Source of the DNA: an uncultured Lachnospiraceae bacterium
Lineage (GTDB): Bacteria; Bacillota; Clostridia; Lachnospirales; Lachnospiraceae
Direction of reading: 5' to 3'
Assembly (NCBI GenBank): GCA_904420225.1
Contig: CAJFUP010000001.1
Span: forward strand, 1-36,865
Length of the DNA stretch: 36,865 nucleotides
Under the pieces are notes generated by a model. The model was given only the letters and a program-made list of their open reading frames with translations. It was not told the DNA's origin and searched no databases. The translations under genes were made by a program, and so were the position numbers. Every line of letters starts with the position of its first letter. Position 1 is the stretch's first letter. Below are positions 8,395 to 17,689 of the stretch, piece by piece.

Positions 8395-10358
8395 AACGAT
8401 GGTTTAAAATACTGGCCGCCTGTCTGGTCCTCTTGGGAGTTGGGCTCCTGGGGGGCTGCACCAGACAGGCGCAAGTGACCTGCGAGATGACAGTGGAGGC
8501 GGATGAATCCGGCCAGCGCGTCATCCAGGTGGAGCTGCCAGAGAGCATTGTCCGGCGGGCTTTCACAGGCAGTGAGAGAACAGTGGAACGGTTTATGCAG
8601 GAGTACTGTCCCAGACAGCTGGATTGGGATGTGGAGCGGGAAAATCGCCAGTATCGGCTAACGTTGACGCTGTCTTTTCATTCTTTGGAAGAATATTGTG
8701 AGAAAGCCCAGGCGCTGACGGGAAAAAATATGGTTCAGCTGAACCGGACAGGCGCAGGGATGCGAGTGGAATTTTCTTTGAAAGAGTATGTGACAGCCAA
8801 AGATTTTCTGCAGTGGCTTTCCGATGCCCTGGTGGAGGAGGGATATGTCCGAAGGACAGAGGTCAATGAGCTGTTTCAGTTGGGACAGACCTATTTCTCT
8901 TATGATGGAAAGCGCCAGAGTGTTTCCGGAGGAAGGATAGAATACGCGGCCAGTAAGGATTACGATGCCCAGGCAATGGTGATGGTGACTGAACCACAGC
9001 TGGAGGGAGCGTGGAGACGGACGGTGTATCTGATTTTCCCTGGGGACTTGATGGAAAAGGCGCCCGGCCAGGTACAGACTTTGGTGGAGGAAAGAACTCC
9101 CCAGGGGAGCCAGGCGGAATGGATCACAGATACTTGTGTGGAGCTGATCTTTCCCGATGGAGATGTGGAGAGCATTGGTCAGTCCATGAGCCATGTATTG
9201 GGGCAAGGCGCCTCGCAGCTGAAGGAAGAGGTGGAGATGCTATCTCCATTTCAGTTTGACCATACGTATAGAGAATTTGTCAATGTCCAAGCGTTTGCGG
9301 CGGATACAGGAAGGGTGCCTGTGTACTATTATGTGAAAGAGCAGACAGGCGATGGGGAAGCAGTCACATCCAGCGGCTTACAAGAGACCCCGGATTGGAT
9401 GACAAATTTGGATGCCACGGAAAAAGAACGGATTCAAAGCCGGATGGCGGATGGGAACTATCTGCTGCTGTTGGACCAGGAGATGGATCAGGAGGAGGTT
9501 CTTTTCCACATGGAGGCGGGATATACGGCGTCATCCATCCAGGTATCCAGTGTGGTGCGTGATCGAAATACCATAAGCCGTGATATCACTGTGGCATATG
9601 CCCGCCCGCCTTTGAAGGCGCATCAGGAAGCCATTGAGCAGTATTTTCAGAACAAAACACAGCAGCATGGCCGGACAGAAACGGCCACCATAGAGGAAAA
9701 TTTCTGTGTGCAGGTTTCCATGGAGGGGGGATGGGAGCAGGTATCTGCAGATTTTGAACATATTTTTTCCGGTACGGACACAGTATCTTATAAACGGGAC
9801 AAGACGACAGTCTTGACGCCTTCCGCCAATGGATATATGGAAGAAAAATTGGATTTCACCGGTTTTCTGCCAAAGGACAATGTCCCGTCTCTGACGTATT
9901 ATTTTCAGTTTGACAGCGGTGATACGATTTTGAAAGATACGCTGGATTCCACCGCAAAAAAGGAAAATCAAGAGGAAACGGTGAAAGCTACAAAATACAC
10001 GGCCACAGTGGGAAACAGTTCTTTTCATATTAAATTCACCACCCAGGTCAAGAATTTGATTTCCCTGCCTGTCATGGCGCTTATTGCCTTTATGGCAGCG
10101 GCAGCAGTGATTTGGTATCTACACGGCGAGCGCTGGAATCGGATTATGGAGCGGGTGGCTCCGGCGCTGAATGCCGCCTCCCAAAAAGGTGAAAACTGGT
10201 GGCAAACGCATACGCAGAAGCCCAGGGAGCGATGGCATGCTGGAAAGTGTGCAGTGAAACAGCAATGTAAGAAAACTTGGGAATCCGTGAAACAGAAACT
10301 GTCCAGCAGGAAGTCAGAAGCAGCATCTGATTTGGAAGAAGATCAGAAAAAGATGTGA
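8391..10358 (+). CDS. Large lipoprotein with C-terminal TM helix and basic tail (LppM-like N-terminal region suspected)
   Basis: N-terminal lipobox LLGVGLLGGC; C-terminal TM LISLPVMALIAFMAAAAVIWYL followed by about 75 polar, basic residues; 4-nt ATGA overlap with the upstream sir2 gene. Confidence 0.8.
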   Translation: MKRWFKILAACLVLLGVGLLGGCTRQAQVTCEMTVEADESGQRVIQVELPESIVRRAFTGSERTVERFMQEYCPRQLDWDVERENRQYRLTLTLSFHSLEEYCEKAQALTGKNMVQLNRTGAGMRVEFSLKEYVTAKDFLQWLSDALVEEGYVRRTEVNELFQLGQTYFSYDGKRQSVSGGRIEYAASKDYDAQAMVMVTEPQLEGAWRRTVYLIFPGDLMEKAPGQVQTLVEERTPQGSQAEWITDTCVELIFPDGDVESIGQSMSHVLGQGASQLKEEVEMLSPFQFDHTYREFVNVQAFAADTGRVPVYYYVKEQTGDGEAVTSSGLQETPDWMTNLDATEKERIQSRMADGNYLLLLDQEMDQEEVLFHMEAGYTASSIQVSSVVRDRNTISRDITVAYARPPLKAHQEAIEQYFQNKTQQHGRTETATIEENFCVQVSMEGGWEQVSADFEHIFSGTDTVSYKRDKTTVLTPSANGYMEEKLDFTGFLPKDNVPSLTYYFQFDSGDTILKDTLDSTAKKENQEETVKATKYTATVGNSSFHIKFTTQVKNLISLPVMALIAFMAAAAVIWYLHGERWNRIMERVAPALNAASQKGENWWQTHTQKPRERWHAGKCAVKQQCKKTWESVKQKLSSRKSEAASDLEEDQKKM

Positions 10359-10390
10359 GAAGTGGTGCGCCAGACGGCACACCACTTTTT
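10359..10390 (+). terminator. Rho-independent terminator
   Basis: AAGTGGTGCGCC-agac-GGCACACCACTTTTT. Confidence 0.8.
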
Positions 10391-10568
10391 AAGGTTTACG
10401 CAGACCGCGTGTGTTCTTTTCCACTAATTTGCGGCTAACCATGATTTGGTGGCCGCATCCAAGACATTTGAGACGAAAATCCATCCCGACCCGCAGAATT
10501 TCCCATTCTTGGCTGCCGCAGGGATGCTTTTTCTTCAATTTGACGATATCGCCGACTTCATAGTTCAT
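10389..10568 (-). CDS. DUF951 (YyzM-like) small protein, 59 aa
   Basis: Read directly on the minus strand: MNYEVGDIVKLKKKHPCGSQEWEILRVGMDFRLKCLGCGHQIMVSRKLVEKNTRGLRKP*. Typical DUF951 signature (VGDIVxLKKxHPCGxxxWE...RxGxDxRLKCxGCGHxxM). Below the ORF-track length cutoff. Confidence 0.93.
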   Translation of the reverse strand: MNYEVGDIVKLKKKHPCGSQEWEILRVGMDFRLKCLGCGHQIMVSRKLVEKNTRGLRKP

Positions 10569-10695
10569 GGATACGTTCCCCCTTCATGTGTTTGATCCGG
10601 GCCTTCTCATGTTCCAGTCCCTTAATGTATTGGCTTCATTATAGCACAAGCCTGCGGTTGGAGTCAAAGGAAAGTGGCACGGATGAAAAAAGTGC

Positions 10696-10724
10696 TTGCT
10701 TTTTGAAAAATCCTGTGTTACAAT
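10696..10724 (+). promoter_or_regulatory. Promoter of the rpsF-ssb-rpsR operon
   Basis: TTGCTT (10696-10701), 17-nt spacer, TACAAT (10719-10724). Confidence 0.6.
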
Positions 10725-10799
10725 GCCGTATTGTGATATATTATCATTTCCTTGCTCCCAGAGATCGGGGGCCAGAGACCAAAAGGAGGTACGAGACTG

Positions 10800-11087
10800 A
10801 TGAACAAATATGAATTAGCAGTTATACTGAGTGCAAAGCTTGAGGATGAGGAAAGAGCCGCAGCCATCGAGAAAGTCCAGGGTTACATCACACGTTTCGG
10901 CGGTACTGTGACAAACGTGGACGAGTGGGGCAAGAAGAGACTGGCCTATGAAATCCAGAAGATGAGAGAAGGATTCTACTACTTCATCCAGTTCGAAGGC
11001 GATGCAGACTGCCCCAACGAAGTGGAAAGCCATGTTCGCATCATGGAGCCTGTTATCAGATATCTCTGTGTAAAACAGGAAGCATAA
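10800..11087 (+). CDS. rpsF: 30S ribosomal protein S6
   Basis: MNKYELAVILSAKLEDEERAAAIEKVQGYITRFGGTVTNVDEWGKKRLAYEIQKMREGFYYFIQFEGD. Confidence 0.97.
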   Translation: MNKYELAVILSAKLEDEERAAAIEKVQGYITRFGGTVTNVDEWGKKRLAYEIQKMREGFYYFIQFEGDADCPNEVESHVRIMEPVIRYLCVKQEA

Positions 11088-11169
11088 GATAACTGCTGTT
11101 GGAAGACGATAGAGCACATTCACTCTTAAGTTGGCGTATGTTGAACGAACATACAGATAGGAGCAGATT

Positions 11170-11631
11170 ATGAATAAAGTTATATTAATGGGAAGACTGA
11201 CCAGAGATCCGGATATCCGTTATACCCAGGGTGAACGCCAGATGGCCATTGCCCGCTATACTCTCGCAGTGGACCGCAGGGGCCGCGGTTCCGGCAATGG
11301 GGAGTCGACAGCTGACTTTATTCAGTGTGTGGCGTTTGACCGTTCTGCAGAGTTTGCGGAGAAATACCTGCACCAGGGAACAAAAATCGTGGTGACAGGC
11401 CGCATCCAGACGGGAAGCTATACGAATAAGGATGGACAAAGAGTCTACACCACGGATGTGGTGGTGGAAGACCAGGAGTTTGCTGAGAGTAAGGCTGCGT
11501 CCAGCGCCAACTCCGGCAATTTTGGCAACTATCAGCAGCCATCTTCCAGACCGACACCCAGCAGTGCCGTCAGCGATGGTTTCATGAATATTCCGGACGG
11601 AGTCGAGGACGAGGGACTTCCGTTCAATTGA
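11170..11631 (+). CDS. ssb: Single-stranded DNA-binding protein
   Basis: [36 protein letters not shown]...; C-terminal acidic tip DEGLPFN (variant of DDDIPF). Confidence 0.97.
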   Translation: MNKVILMGRLTRDPDIRYTQGERQMAIARYTLAVDRRGRGSGNGESTADFIQCVAFDRSAEFAEKYLHQGTKIVVTGRIQTGSYTNKDGQRVYTTDVVVEDQEFAESKAASSANSGNFGNYQQPSSRPTPSSAVSDGFMNIPDGVEDEGLPFN

Positions 11632-11677
11632 TCATAGGCGGTGGATTCCGCAATTACAGGAAAGGAGCGCAATTCAA

Positions 11678-11941
11678 ATGGCATACAATAAAGCTGAAAG
11701 ACCGGATTCTCCCATGAAGAGAAGGGGCGGACGCAGAAGAAAGAAAGTTTGTGTATTTTGTGGCGAAAACAATGGAGTAATCGATTACAAGGATGCTGCT
11801 AAGCTGAAGAAATACATCTCTGAGAGGGGAAAAATCCTTCCCAGAAGAATCACAGGCAACTGCGCAAAGCATCAGAGAGCCCTGACCGTAGCAATCAAGA
11901 GAGCTCGTCATATTGCTCTGCTGCCGTATACAGTGGATTAA
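11678..11941 (+). CDS. rpsR: 30S ribosomal protein S18
   Basis: [67 protein letters not shown]. Confidence 0.97.
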   Translation: MAYNKAERPDSPMKRRGGRRRKKVCVFCGENNGVIDYKDAAKLKKYISERGKILPRRITGNCAKHQRALTVAIKRARHIALLPYTVD

Positions 11942-11969
11942 TTTCCACATGAGTCCGGGAATCCGGCAA

Positions 11970-12034
11970 TAAAAGAGAGCTGTCACAAAGCGGTGTCATC
12001 ATTGATGACTGCCATTTTGCGGCAGCTCTCTTTT
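11970..12034 (+). terminator. Rho-independent terminator after rpsR
   Basis: AAAAGAGAGCTG ... CAGCTCTCTTTT. Confidence 0.75.
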
Positions 12035-12069
12035 AAAGTTCAATAACGCGAGAGATAATTGGCTTGCCG

Positions 12070-13431
12070 TCAGTTCGTTCTGGCCTTGGGACGGCGCAGA
12101 ACGCTGTATCGGTAATAGTACAGTACAAACGCGACGGAAGTGATCAACCAGGTCAGAGGATAGCAGAAAGCAATCCAGCGGATTTCCGCATAAAAAGGTG
12201 CGATGAAAAGAACCCAGAGAATACGCAGAATGCAGACTCCCACACAGGTAATGATCATGGGAATCCAGCAGTCGCCGACGCCTCTGAGGGAGCCGGACAA
12301 AATCTCAATGGGAATATACAGAATAAAAGCAGGAACCATAAAATGCAGAAGCTTTACGCCTGTTTCCAAAACCACCCCATCGGAAGTAAAAAGACGGAAG
12401 ATGTAAATGCCTGTAAAGTAAAGAAGCAGGGACATGACAATGGTCATGACGGCAGATTGGATCATACAGGTTCGGATCCCGTCACGGACACGCTGGCTTT
12501 TTCCGGCCCCATAATTCTGTCCCACAAAGGTGGTAACGGAGATGCCCATGGCTCCCAGCATCATCCAAAACAGGCCGTCAATTTTTCCGTAGGTGGCCCA
12601 GGCAGCCACCACATCGGTGCCCAGACGGTTCACGCCCACTTGGACAATGATATTGGAGATGGAATACATGACAGATTGGAGACCGGCCGGTATGCCGATT
12701 TTGACGATTCTCCCCAGCATCTTGGGAACGATCCGGATTTTTCCCAGTTCCACGCGGTACACATCGTCGGTGCGCAGAAGCCGATTCATTACCAATACAG
12801 CACTGATCAGCTGGGAGATCACGGTGCCAAGACCAACACCCAAAACGCCCAGGTTAAATCCCAGGACAAAAACAAAATCCAGCACAATGTTGGTCATACA
12901 GGATATGATCAGATAGTAAAGCGGGCGTTTGGAGTCTCCGATGGCCCGCAGTATCCCAGCCCCCATGTTGTAGAGCAGATTGGGAATCATGCCCACAAAA
13001 TAAACGCGTATGTAAGTAATGGCATAATCCATCACATCAGCCGGGGTGTCCATGGCTGCCAATGCCCATGGAGCCAGGAGGATACCAACGATCATCAGCG
13101 CGGCCCCTCCGGCCACAGAAAAGGCCACTGCGGTATGGACAGCAGTGGAAAGACGATCCAGGTGACGCGCTCCGTAGAATTGGGAAATGATAACCGTGGC
13201 GCCGCTGGAAAGTCCCACGAAAAATCCCACCAAGAGGTTGATGAGAGTTCCCGTAGTTCCGCCCACGGCGGAAAGTGCCTGTTTTCCCACATATTGGCCA
13301 ACCACCATGGCGTCGGCGGTGTTGTAGAGCTGCTGAAAAAAAGTCCCCAAGAGAATGGGGAAAAAGAATAGAAGAAGCTGTTTCCATATAATTCCTTCTG
13401 TGATAGGGTTGGCAAATTCCTGCTTTTTCAT
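12070..13431 (-). CDS. MATE-family efflux transporter
   Basis: QLLLFFFPILLGTFFQQLYNTADAMVVGQYVGKQALSAVGGTTGTLINLLVGFFVGLSSGATVIISQFYGA: MATE N-terminal repeat. Confidence 0.93.
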   Translation of the reverse strand: MKKQEFANPITEGIIWKQLLLFFFPILLGTFFQQLYNTADAMVVGQYVGKQALSAVGGTTGTLINLLVGFFVGLSSGATVIISQFYGARHLDRLSTAVHTAVAFSVAGGAALMIVGILLAPWALAAMDTPADVMDYAITYIRVYFVGMIPNLLYNMGAGILRAIGDSKRPLYYLIISCMTNIVLDFVFVLGFNLGVLGVGLGTVISQLISAVLVMNRLLRTDDVYRVELGKIRIVPKMLGRIVKIGIPAGLQSVMYSISNIIVQVGVNRLGTDVVAAWATYGKIDGLFWMMLGAMGISVTTFVGQNYGAGKSQRVRDGIRTCMIQSAVMTIVMSLLLYFTGIYIFRLFTSDGVVLETGVKLLHFMVPAFILYIPIEILSGSLRGVGDCWIPMIITCVGVCILRILWVLFIAPFYAEIRWIAFCYPLTWLITSVAFVLYYYRYSVLRRPKARTN

Positions 13432-13626
13432 ATGTAAGGTACCTCACTGGATAAAATTTCTATTGTTTAGTGTAGTATATGTACGGCAACAGCGCAATAC
13501 TATTTTTCCAATTTTCTCTTCCTATTCCCGCAAAAAAATGGTATACTAGCAATATGTATCACGCTTAGAATCCGGATGCCTGTGCGCTAAGGCAAGGGGC
13601 TCGGTTCTGAAAAATGGAGGCTTTGT

Positions 13627-15672
13627 ATGAAACATGATATTAAAATGAACAGTGGCCTGCGGGTCTATCTGCGATGGCCTGCCATTCTGGGAGCACTTCT
13701 CATCGTCATGAATATTGTGTCTTATACATTCCATGTGGCATGTGGAATTGTGGTAAGCATTTTTGTTGTACTGTATTTTATTATCACTTTTCTGCTGTAT
13801 CAGCGATATAGAAAGAATATTGTCCGTGACTTGATTCTGTTTGGTAGCGGGTATGCCCAAATCCAAAAACAGCTTCTCCAGGAGATGCTGGTGCCTTACG
13901 GCGTCATTGATGACACCGGGAGGATCCTGTGGATGAATGACCAATTTCAGGAAATCGTGGGACAGGATGGAAGAAAGCATAAGCATCTGGCCTCTGTGTT
14001 TGGGGAAATTACCCAGGACAAGCTTCGCTTCAAAGAGGAGTCGGCTTTGTTCCACTCGGTATTTCAGGAGAGAAATTATCGTGTGTCCATTATTCGCGTC
14101 ACCCTCAATGACATTGTAGACAGTCTGTTCATTGGAGAAAAGGCCGATCAGAAGGTGAGCATGTTTGCAGTGTATCTGTTCGATGAAACAGAAGAGCTGC
14201 GCTATCAGAGGGAAGTGGAGGATGAGAGACTGGTGGCGGGCCTGATCTATTTGGACAATTATGAGGAGGCGCTGGACAGCATCGAAGAGGTCAGGAGATC
14301 GCTGCTTTTGGCGCTCATTGACAGAAAAGTCAATAAATACATTTCCAGCTATGACGGCATTCTGAAAAAAATTGAAAAAGATAAGTATTTCATCGTACTC
14401 AAGCAAAGACATCTAGCAGATATGCAGAAAAATCATTTTTCTTTACTGGAGGATGTGAAGACAGTAAATATCGGAAATCAGATGGCAGTTACCCTAAGCA
14501 TAGGTTTGGGTGCCCAAGGGGATTCTTATATCCGCAATTATGAGTATGCCCGCACAGCCATAGACATGGCTTTGGGCAGAGGCGGAGATCAGGCGGTTCT
14601 AAAGGCCGGGGAGAATATTACCTATTATGGGGGCAAGACCCACACCCTGGAGAAGAATACTCGGGTCAAGGCTAGAGTTAAGGCCCATGCCCTGCGTGAA
14701 CTGATTGAATCCAAGGAAAAGGTAATCATTATGGGGCATCAAATCAGCGATGTGGACTGCATTGGCGCTGCCATTGGCGTTTACCGCGCGGCCAAGACCT
14801 CTGGGAGACGCGCCAATATTGTGGCCAACAGTGTCAGCAGCAGCGTAAAGCCTTTGATGGAACGGTTTTATAGCAATCCCGATTATGAAGAGGACCTTTT
14901 TATCAATAATGAGCAGGCGTTGGAGAGGATGGATTCCAACACGCTGTTGGTGGTGGTGGACACCAATCGGCCCAGTTATACAGAGTGCCCGGAACTTTTG
15001 CGCAAGGCGCGGAATGTGGTGGTATTGGATCATCACCGCCAGACCAGAGATGTCATTGACAACGCTGTTCTTTCCTATGTGGAGCCCTATGCATCTTCTG
15101 CCTGTGAGATGGTGGCGGAGATTCTCCAGTATTATTCCGACGATCTGAAGATTAAATCCATCGATGCCGATGCCATTTATGCCGGTATTGTCATAGATAC
15201 CAATAATTTCATGAATAAAACAGGAGTGCGGACATTCGAGGCCGCCGCGTTTCTGCGGCGCAACGGAGCGGATGTCACCAGAGTGCGCAAGTTGTTCCGG
15301 GATGACATGATGGATTATAAGGCCAAGGCGGAAGCTGTGAAAAACGCCGAGGTCTTTGAAACCCATTACGCCATCAGTGTCTGCCCCAGTGAGACCAGCG
15401 ATAATCCCACGGTCATCGGCGCCCAGACTGCCAATGAACTACTGGGGATCCGGGGGATCAAGGCATCGTTTGTACTGACGGATTTCAATGGAAAGATCTA
15501 TATCAGCGCTCGTTCCATTGACGAGGTGAATGTCCAGGTGATCATGGAGCGACTGGGAGGAGGCGGCCATATGAGCGTGGCCGGTGCGCAGCTGCCTGAT
15601 ATGGGAGTGGAAGAGGCCAAGAAGAAGCTCAAGGACACCATTGTTGAAATGATGGATAAAAAGGATATTTAA
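13627..15672 (+). CDS. gdpP: Cyclic-di-AMP phosphodiesterase, GdpP/YybT type (TM-PAS-degenerate GGDEF-DHH/DHHA1)
   Basis: Two N-terminal TMs, PAS-like VPYGVIDDTGRILWMNDQF, DHH GHQISDVDCIGAAIG ... VVVDTNRP ... VLDHHRQ, DHHA1 GGGGHMSVAGAQ. Confidence 0.95.
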   Translation: MKHDIKMNSGLRVYLRWPAILGALLIVMNIVSYTFHVACGIVVSIFVVLYFIITFLLYQRYRKNIVRDLILFGSGYAQIQKQLLQEMLVPYGVIDDTGRILWMNDQFQEIVGQDGRKHKHLASVFGEITQDKLRFKEESALFHSVFQERNYRVSIIRVTLNDIVDSLFIGEKADQKVSMFAVYLFDETEELRYQREVEDERLVAGLIYLDNYEEALDSIEEVRRSLLLALIDRKVNKYISSYDGILKKIEKDKYFIVLKQRHLADMQKNHFSLLEDVKTVNIGNQMAVTLSIGLGAQGDSYIRNYEYARTAIDMALGRGGDQAVLKAGENITYYGGKTHTLEKNTRVKARVKAHALRELIESKEKVIIMGHQISDVDCIGAAIGVYRAAKTSGRRANIVANSVSSSVKPLMERFYSNPDYEEDLFINNEQALERMDSNTLLVVVDTNRPSYTECPELLRKARNVVVLDHHRQTRDVIDNAVLSYVEPYASSACEMVAEILQYYSDDLKIKSIDADAIYAGIVIDTNNFMNKTGVRTFEAAAFLRRNGADVTRVRKLFRDDMMDYKAKAEAVKNAEVFETHYAISVCPSETSDNPTVIGAQTANELLGIRGIKASFVLTDFNGKIYISARSIDEVNVQVIMERLGGGGHMSVAGAQLPDMGVEEAKKKLKDTIVEMMDKKDI

Positions 15673-15728
15673 CAAAATGTCCCCCATTGGCATGAGTTCA
15701 AGACAATTTAGAAAAGAGGTATTCATAC

Positions 15729-16175
15729 ATGGAAGTTATTTTATTGCAGGATGTGAAAGCACTGGGGAAAAAGGGACAAAAGGTGAAAGTCAGCGATGGC
15801 TATGCGCGCAATTTCATTTTGCCCAAAAAGCTGGGTGTGGAAGCAACGGCTAAAAATATGAATGATTTGAAACTGCAGAAACAGCATGAAGATAAACTGG
15901 CGGAGCAGAGATTGGAAGAGGCCAAGGCTCTGGCGGAAAAGATTGCCGAAAAACCTGTGGTGGTGAAGATTCGCGCCGGAGAGGGCGGGAGAGTATTTGG
16001 CAGTGTTTCGGCCAAGGAAATAGCCGCAGCCTGCACGGAGCAGCTGGGCTTTGAGGTGGATAAAAAGAAGATGCAGTTGTCGGAACCCATTCGCGCGCTG
16101 GGAACAACCATGGTTCCTGTGAAGCTGCATAAAGACGTGACAGCGCAGCTTTCCGTCAAAGTGGTGGAAGCGTAA
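15729..16175 (+). CDS. rplI: 50S ribosomal protein L9
   Basis: [40 protein letters not shown]. Confidence 0.97.
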   Translation: MEVILLQDVKALGKKGQKVKVSDGYARNFILPKKLGVEATAKNMNDLKLQKQHEDKLAEQRLEEAKALAEKIAEKPVVVKIRAGEGGRVFGSVSAKEIAAACTEQLGFEVDKKKMQLSEPIRALGTTMVPVKLHKDVTAQLSVKVVEA

Positions 16176-16253
16176 GAGAGAAGGCTGCCAGCATGGGGAG
16201 CCAAGGAAGCAGGGGACTGCCAAAGCTTTGTTTTTTGCTGGAAGGGAAATACA

Positions 16254-17606
16254 ATGGAAGAAAATTTGATTAAGCGGGTTCTTCCGCACAGTATAGAGGC
16301 GGAGCAGTCTGTCATCGGTTCCATGCTGATGGAAAAAGAGGCAATTGTGGTGGCCATGGAAATGCTCCATGCCGATGATTTTTATCAGAACCAGTATGGC
16401 ATCATGTTTGATGCCATACTGCAGTTATTCAACGAGGGAAAACCGACGGATCTGGTGACGCTACAGGAGTTGTTGAAGACGAAGGATGTGCCGCCAGAGA
16501 TTTGCGGCATTGACTTTTTGAGGGATTTGCTGAACGCGGTTCCCACATCAGCCAATATTCGCTATTATGCGGAGATCGTGGCAGAGAAATCTCTGCTGCG
16601 CAGAATGATTAAAGTGACAGAGGAGATTGCCGACAGCTGTTACGCGGGAAAGGAAAAAGTGGAAGATCTGATGGAGCAGACGGAGAAAAAGATCTTTCAT
16701 TTGCTGCAGAAGCGGAATACCGGTGATTTTGTGCCCATCCGCGATGTGGTGATCAATGTGGTGAATAAGATTGAGCTGGCTTCCAAGAGCAAAAGTACAG
16801 TGACGGGAATCCCCACAGGATTCACGGATCTGGACTATCGGACATCAGGGATGCAGCCGTCAGATTTGGTACTTTTGGCAGCCCGCCCTTCCATGGGTAA
16901 GACTGCTTTTGTTTTGAATTTGGCTGAGAATTTTGCCATTAAGCAGAATTACACCACGGCTATTTTCAGTTTGGAAATGTCCAAGGAGCAGCTGGTAAAT
17001 CGTATACTGAGCATGGAATCACGGGTGGACAGTCAGACTCTGAGGACAGGGAATCTCTCAGACAATGACTGGGATCAGGTGGTGGAGAGTTCCGGCATCA
17101 TTGCCAATTCGCATCTGATCATTGACGATACCCCCGGCATTTCCATCGGGGAGTTGCGCTCCAAATGCCGCCGCTACAAGCTGGAATATGACTTAAAGGT
17201 GGTCATCATTGATTATCTGCAGCTGATGTCAGGCAGCGGCAGCAAAAATGTGGATAATCGCCAGCAGGAAATCTCCGAAATTTCCCGTTCTCTCAAGGCC
17301 CTGGCCAGGGAGATCAATGTGCCGGTGATCGCGCTGTCTCAGTTGTCCCGTGCCTGTGAAAGCCGCCAGGATCACAGACCCATGCTTTCTGATTTGAGAG
17401 AATCGGGGGCCATCGAGCAGGATGCTGATGTGGTGATGTTTCTCTACCGCGATGAATATTATAATAAAGATACAGAGGCAAAAAACATCGCCGAAGTCAT
17501 AATTGCCAAGCAGAGAAACGGCCCCATCGGCACTGTGGAGTTGGTCTGGCTGCCGGATTATACAAAATTTGGAAATAAAGAGCACAATCCCCAGGACTAT
17601 CATTAA
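16254..17606 (+). CDS. dnaB: Replicative DNA helicase
   Basis: RVLPHSIEAEQSVIGSMLM..., LLAARPSMGKTAFVLNLAEN, FSLEMSKEQL, VIIDYLQLMSG, SRACESRQDHRPMLSDLRESGAIEQDADVVMFLYRDEYY. Confidence 0.97.
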   Translation: MEENLIKRVLPHSIEAEQSVIGSMLMEKEAIVVAMEMLHADDFYQNQYGIMFDAILQLFNEGKPTDLVTLQELLKTKDVPPEICGIDFLRDLLNAVPTSANIRYYAEIVAEKSLLRRMIKVTEEIADSCYAGKEKVEDLMEQTEKKIFHLLQKRNTGDFVPIRDVVINVVNKIELASKSKSTVTGIPTGFTDLDYRTSGMQPSDLVLLAARPSMGKTAFVLNLAENFAIKQNYTTAIFSLEMSKEQLVNRILSMESRVDSQTLRTGNLSDNDWDQVVESSGIIANSHLIIDDTPGISIGELRSKCRRYKLEYDLKVVIIDYLQLMSGSGSKNVDNRQQEISEISRSLKALAREINVPVIALSQLSRACESRQDHRPMLSDLRESGAIEQDADVVMFLYRDEYYNKDTEAKNIAEVIIAKQRNGPIGTVELVWLPDYTKFGNKEHNPQDYH

Positions 17607-17628
17607 AGTTCGGGGATTGTGCTCTTTT
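17578..17628 (+). terminator. Rho-independent terminator overlapping the dnaB 3' end
   Basis: AAGAGCACAATCCCC (17578-17592, inside the CDS) / GGGGATTGTGCTCTTTT (17612-17628). Confidence 0.85.
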
Positions 17629-17689
17629 GCGTGTGCCTAAATGCATTCCCATGGGAGTGGCTGTTGGATTGGTTTGCCTCAGAACACAT

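Noticed and set aside
12064-13371. 435-aa plus-strand ORF
   Set aside because: Fully antisense to a clear MATE transporter; composition (His/Gln/Asn-rich, no family motif) fits a codon-bias shadow ORF.
13627-15672. GdpP GGDEF domain as an active diguanylate cyclase
   Set aside because: GGDEF motif is degenerate, as normal for GdpP/YybT; DHH/DHHA1 is the catalytic part. Ordinary.
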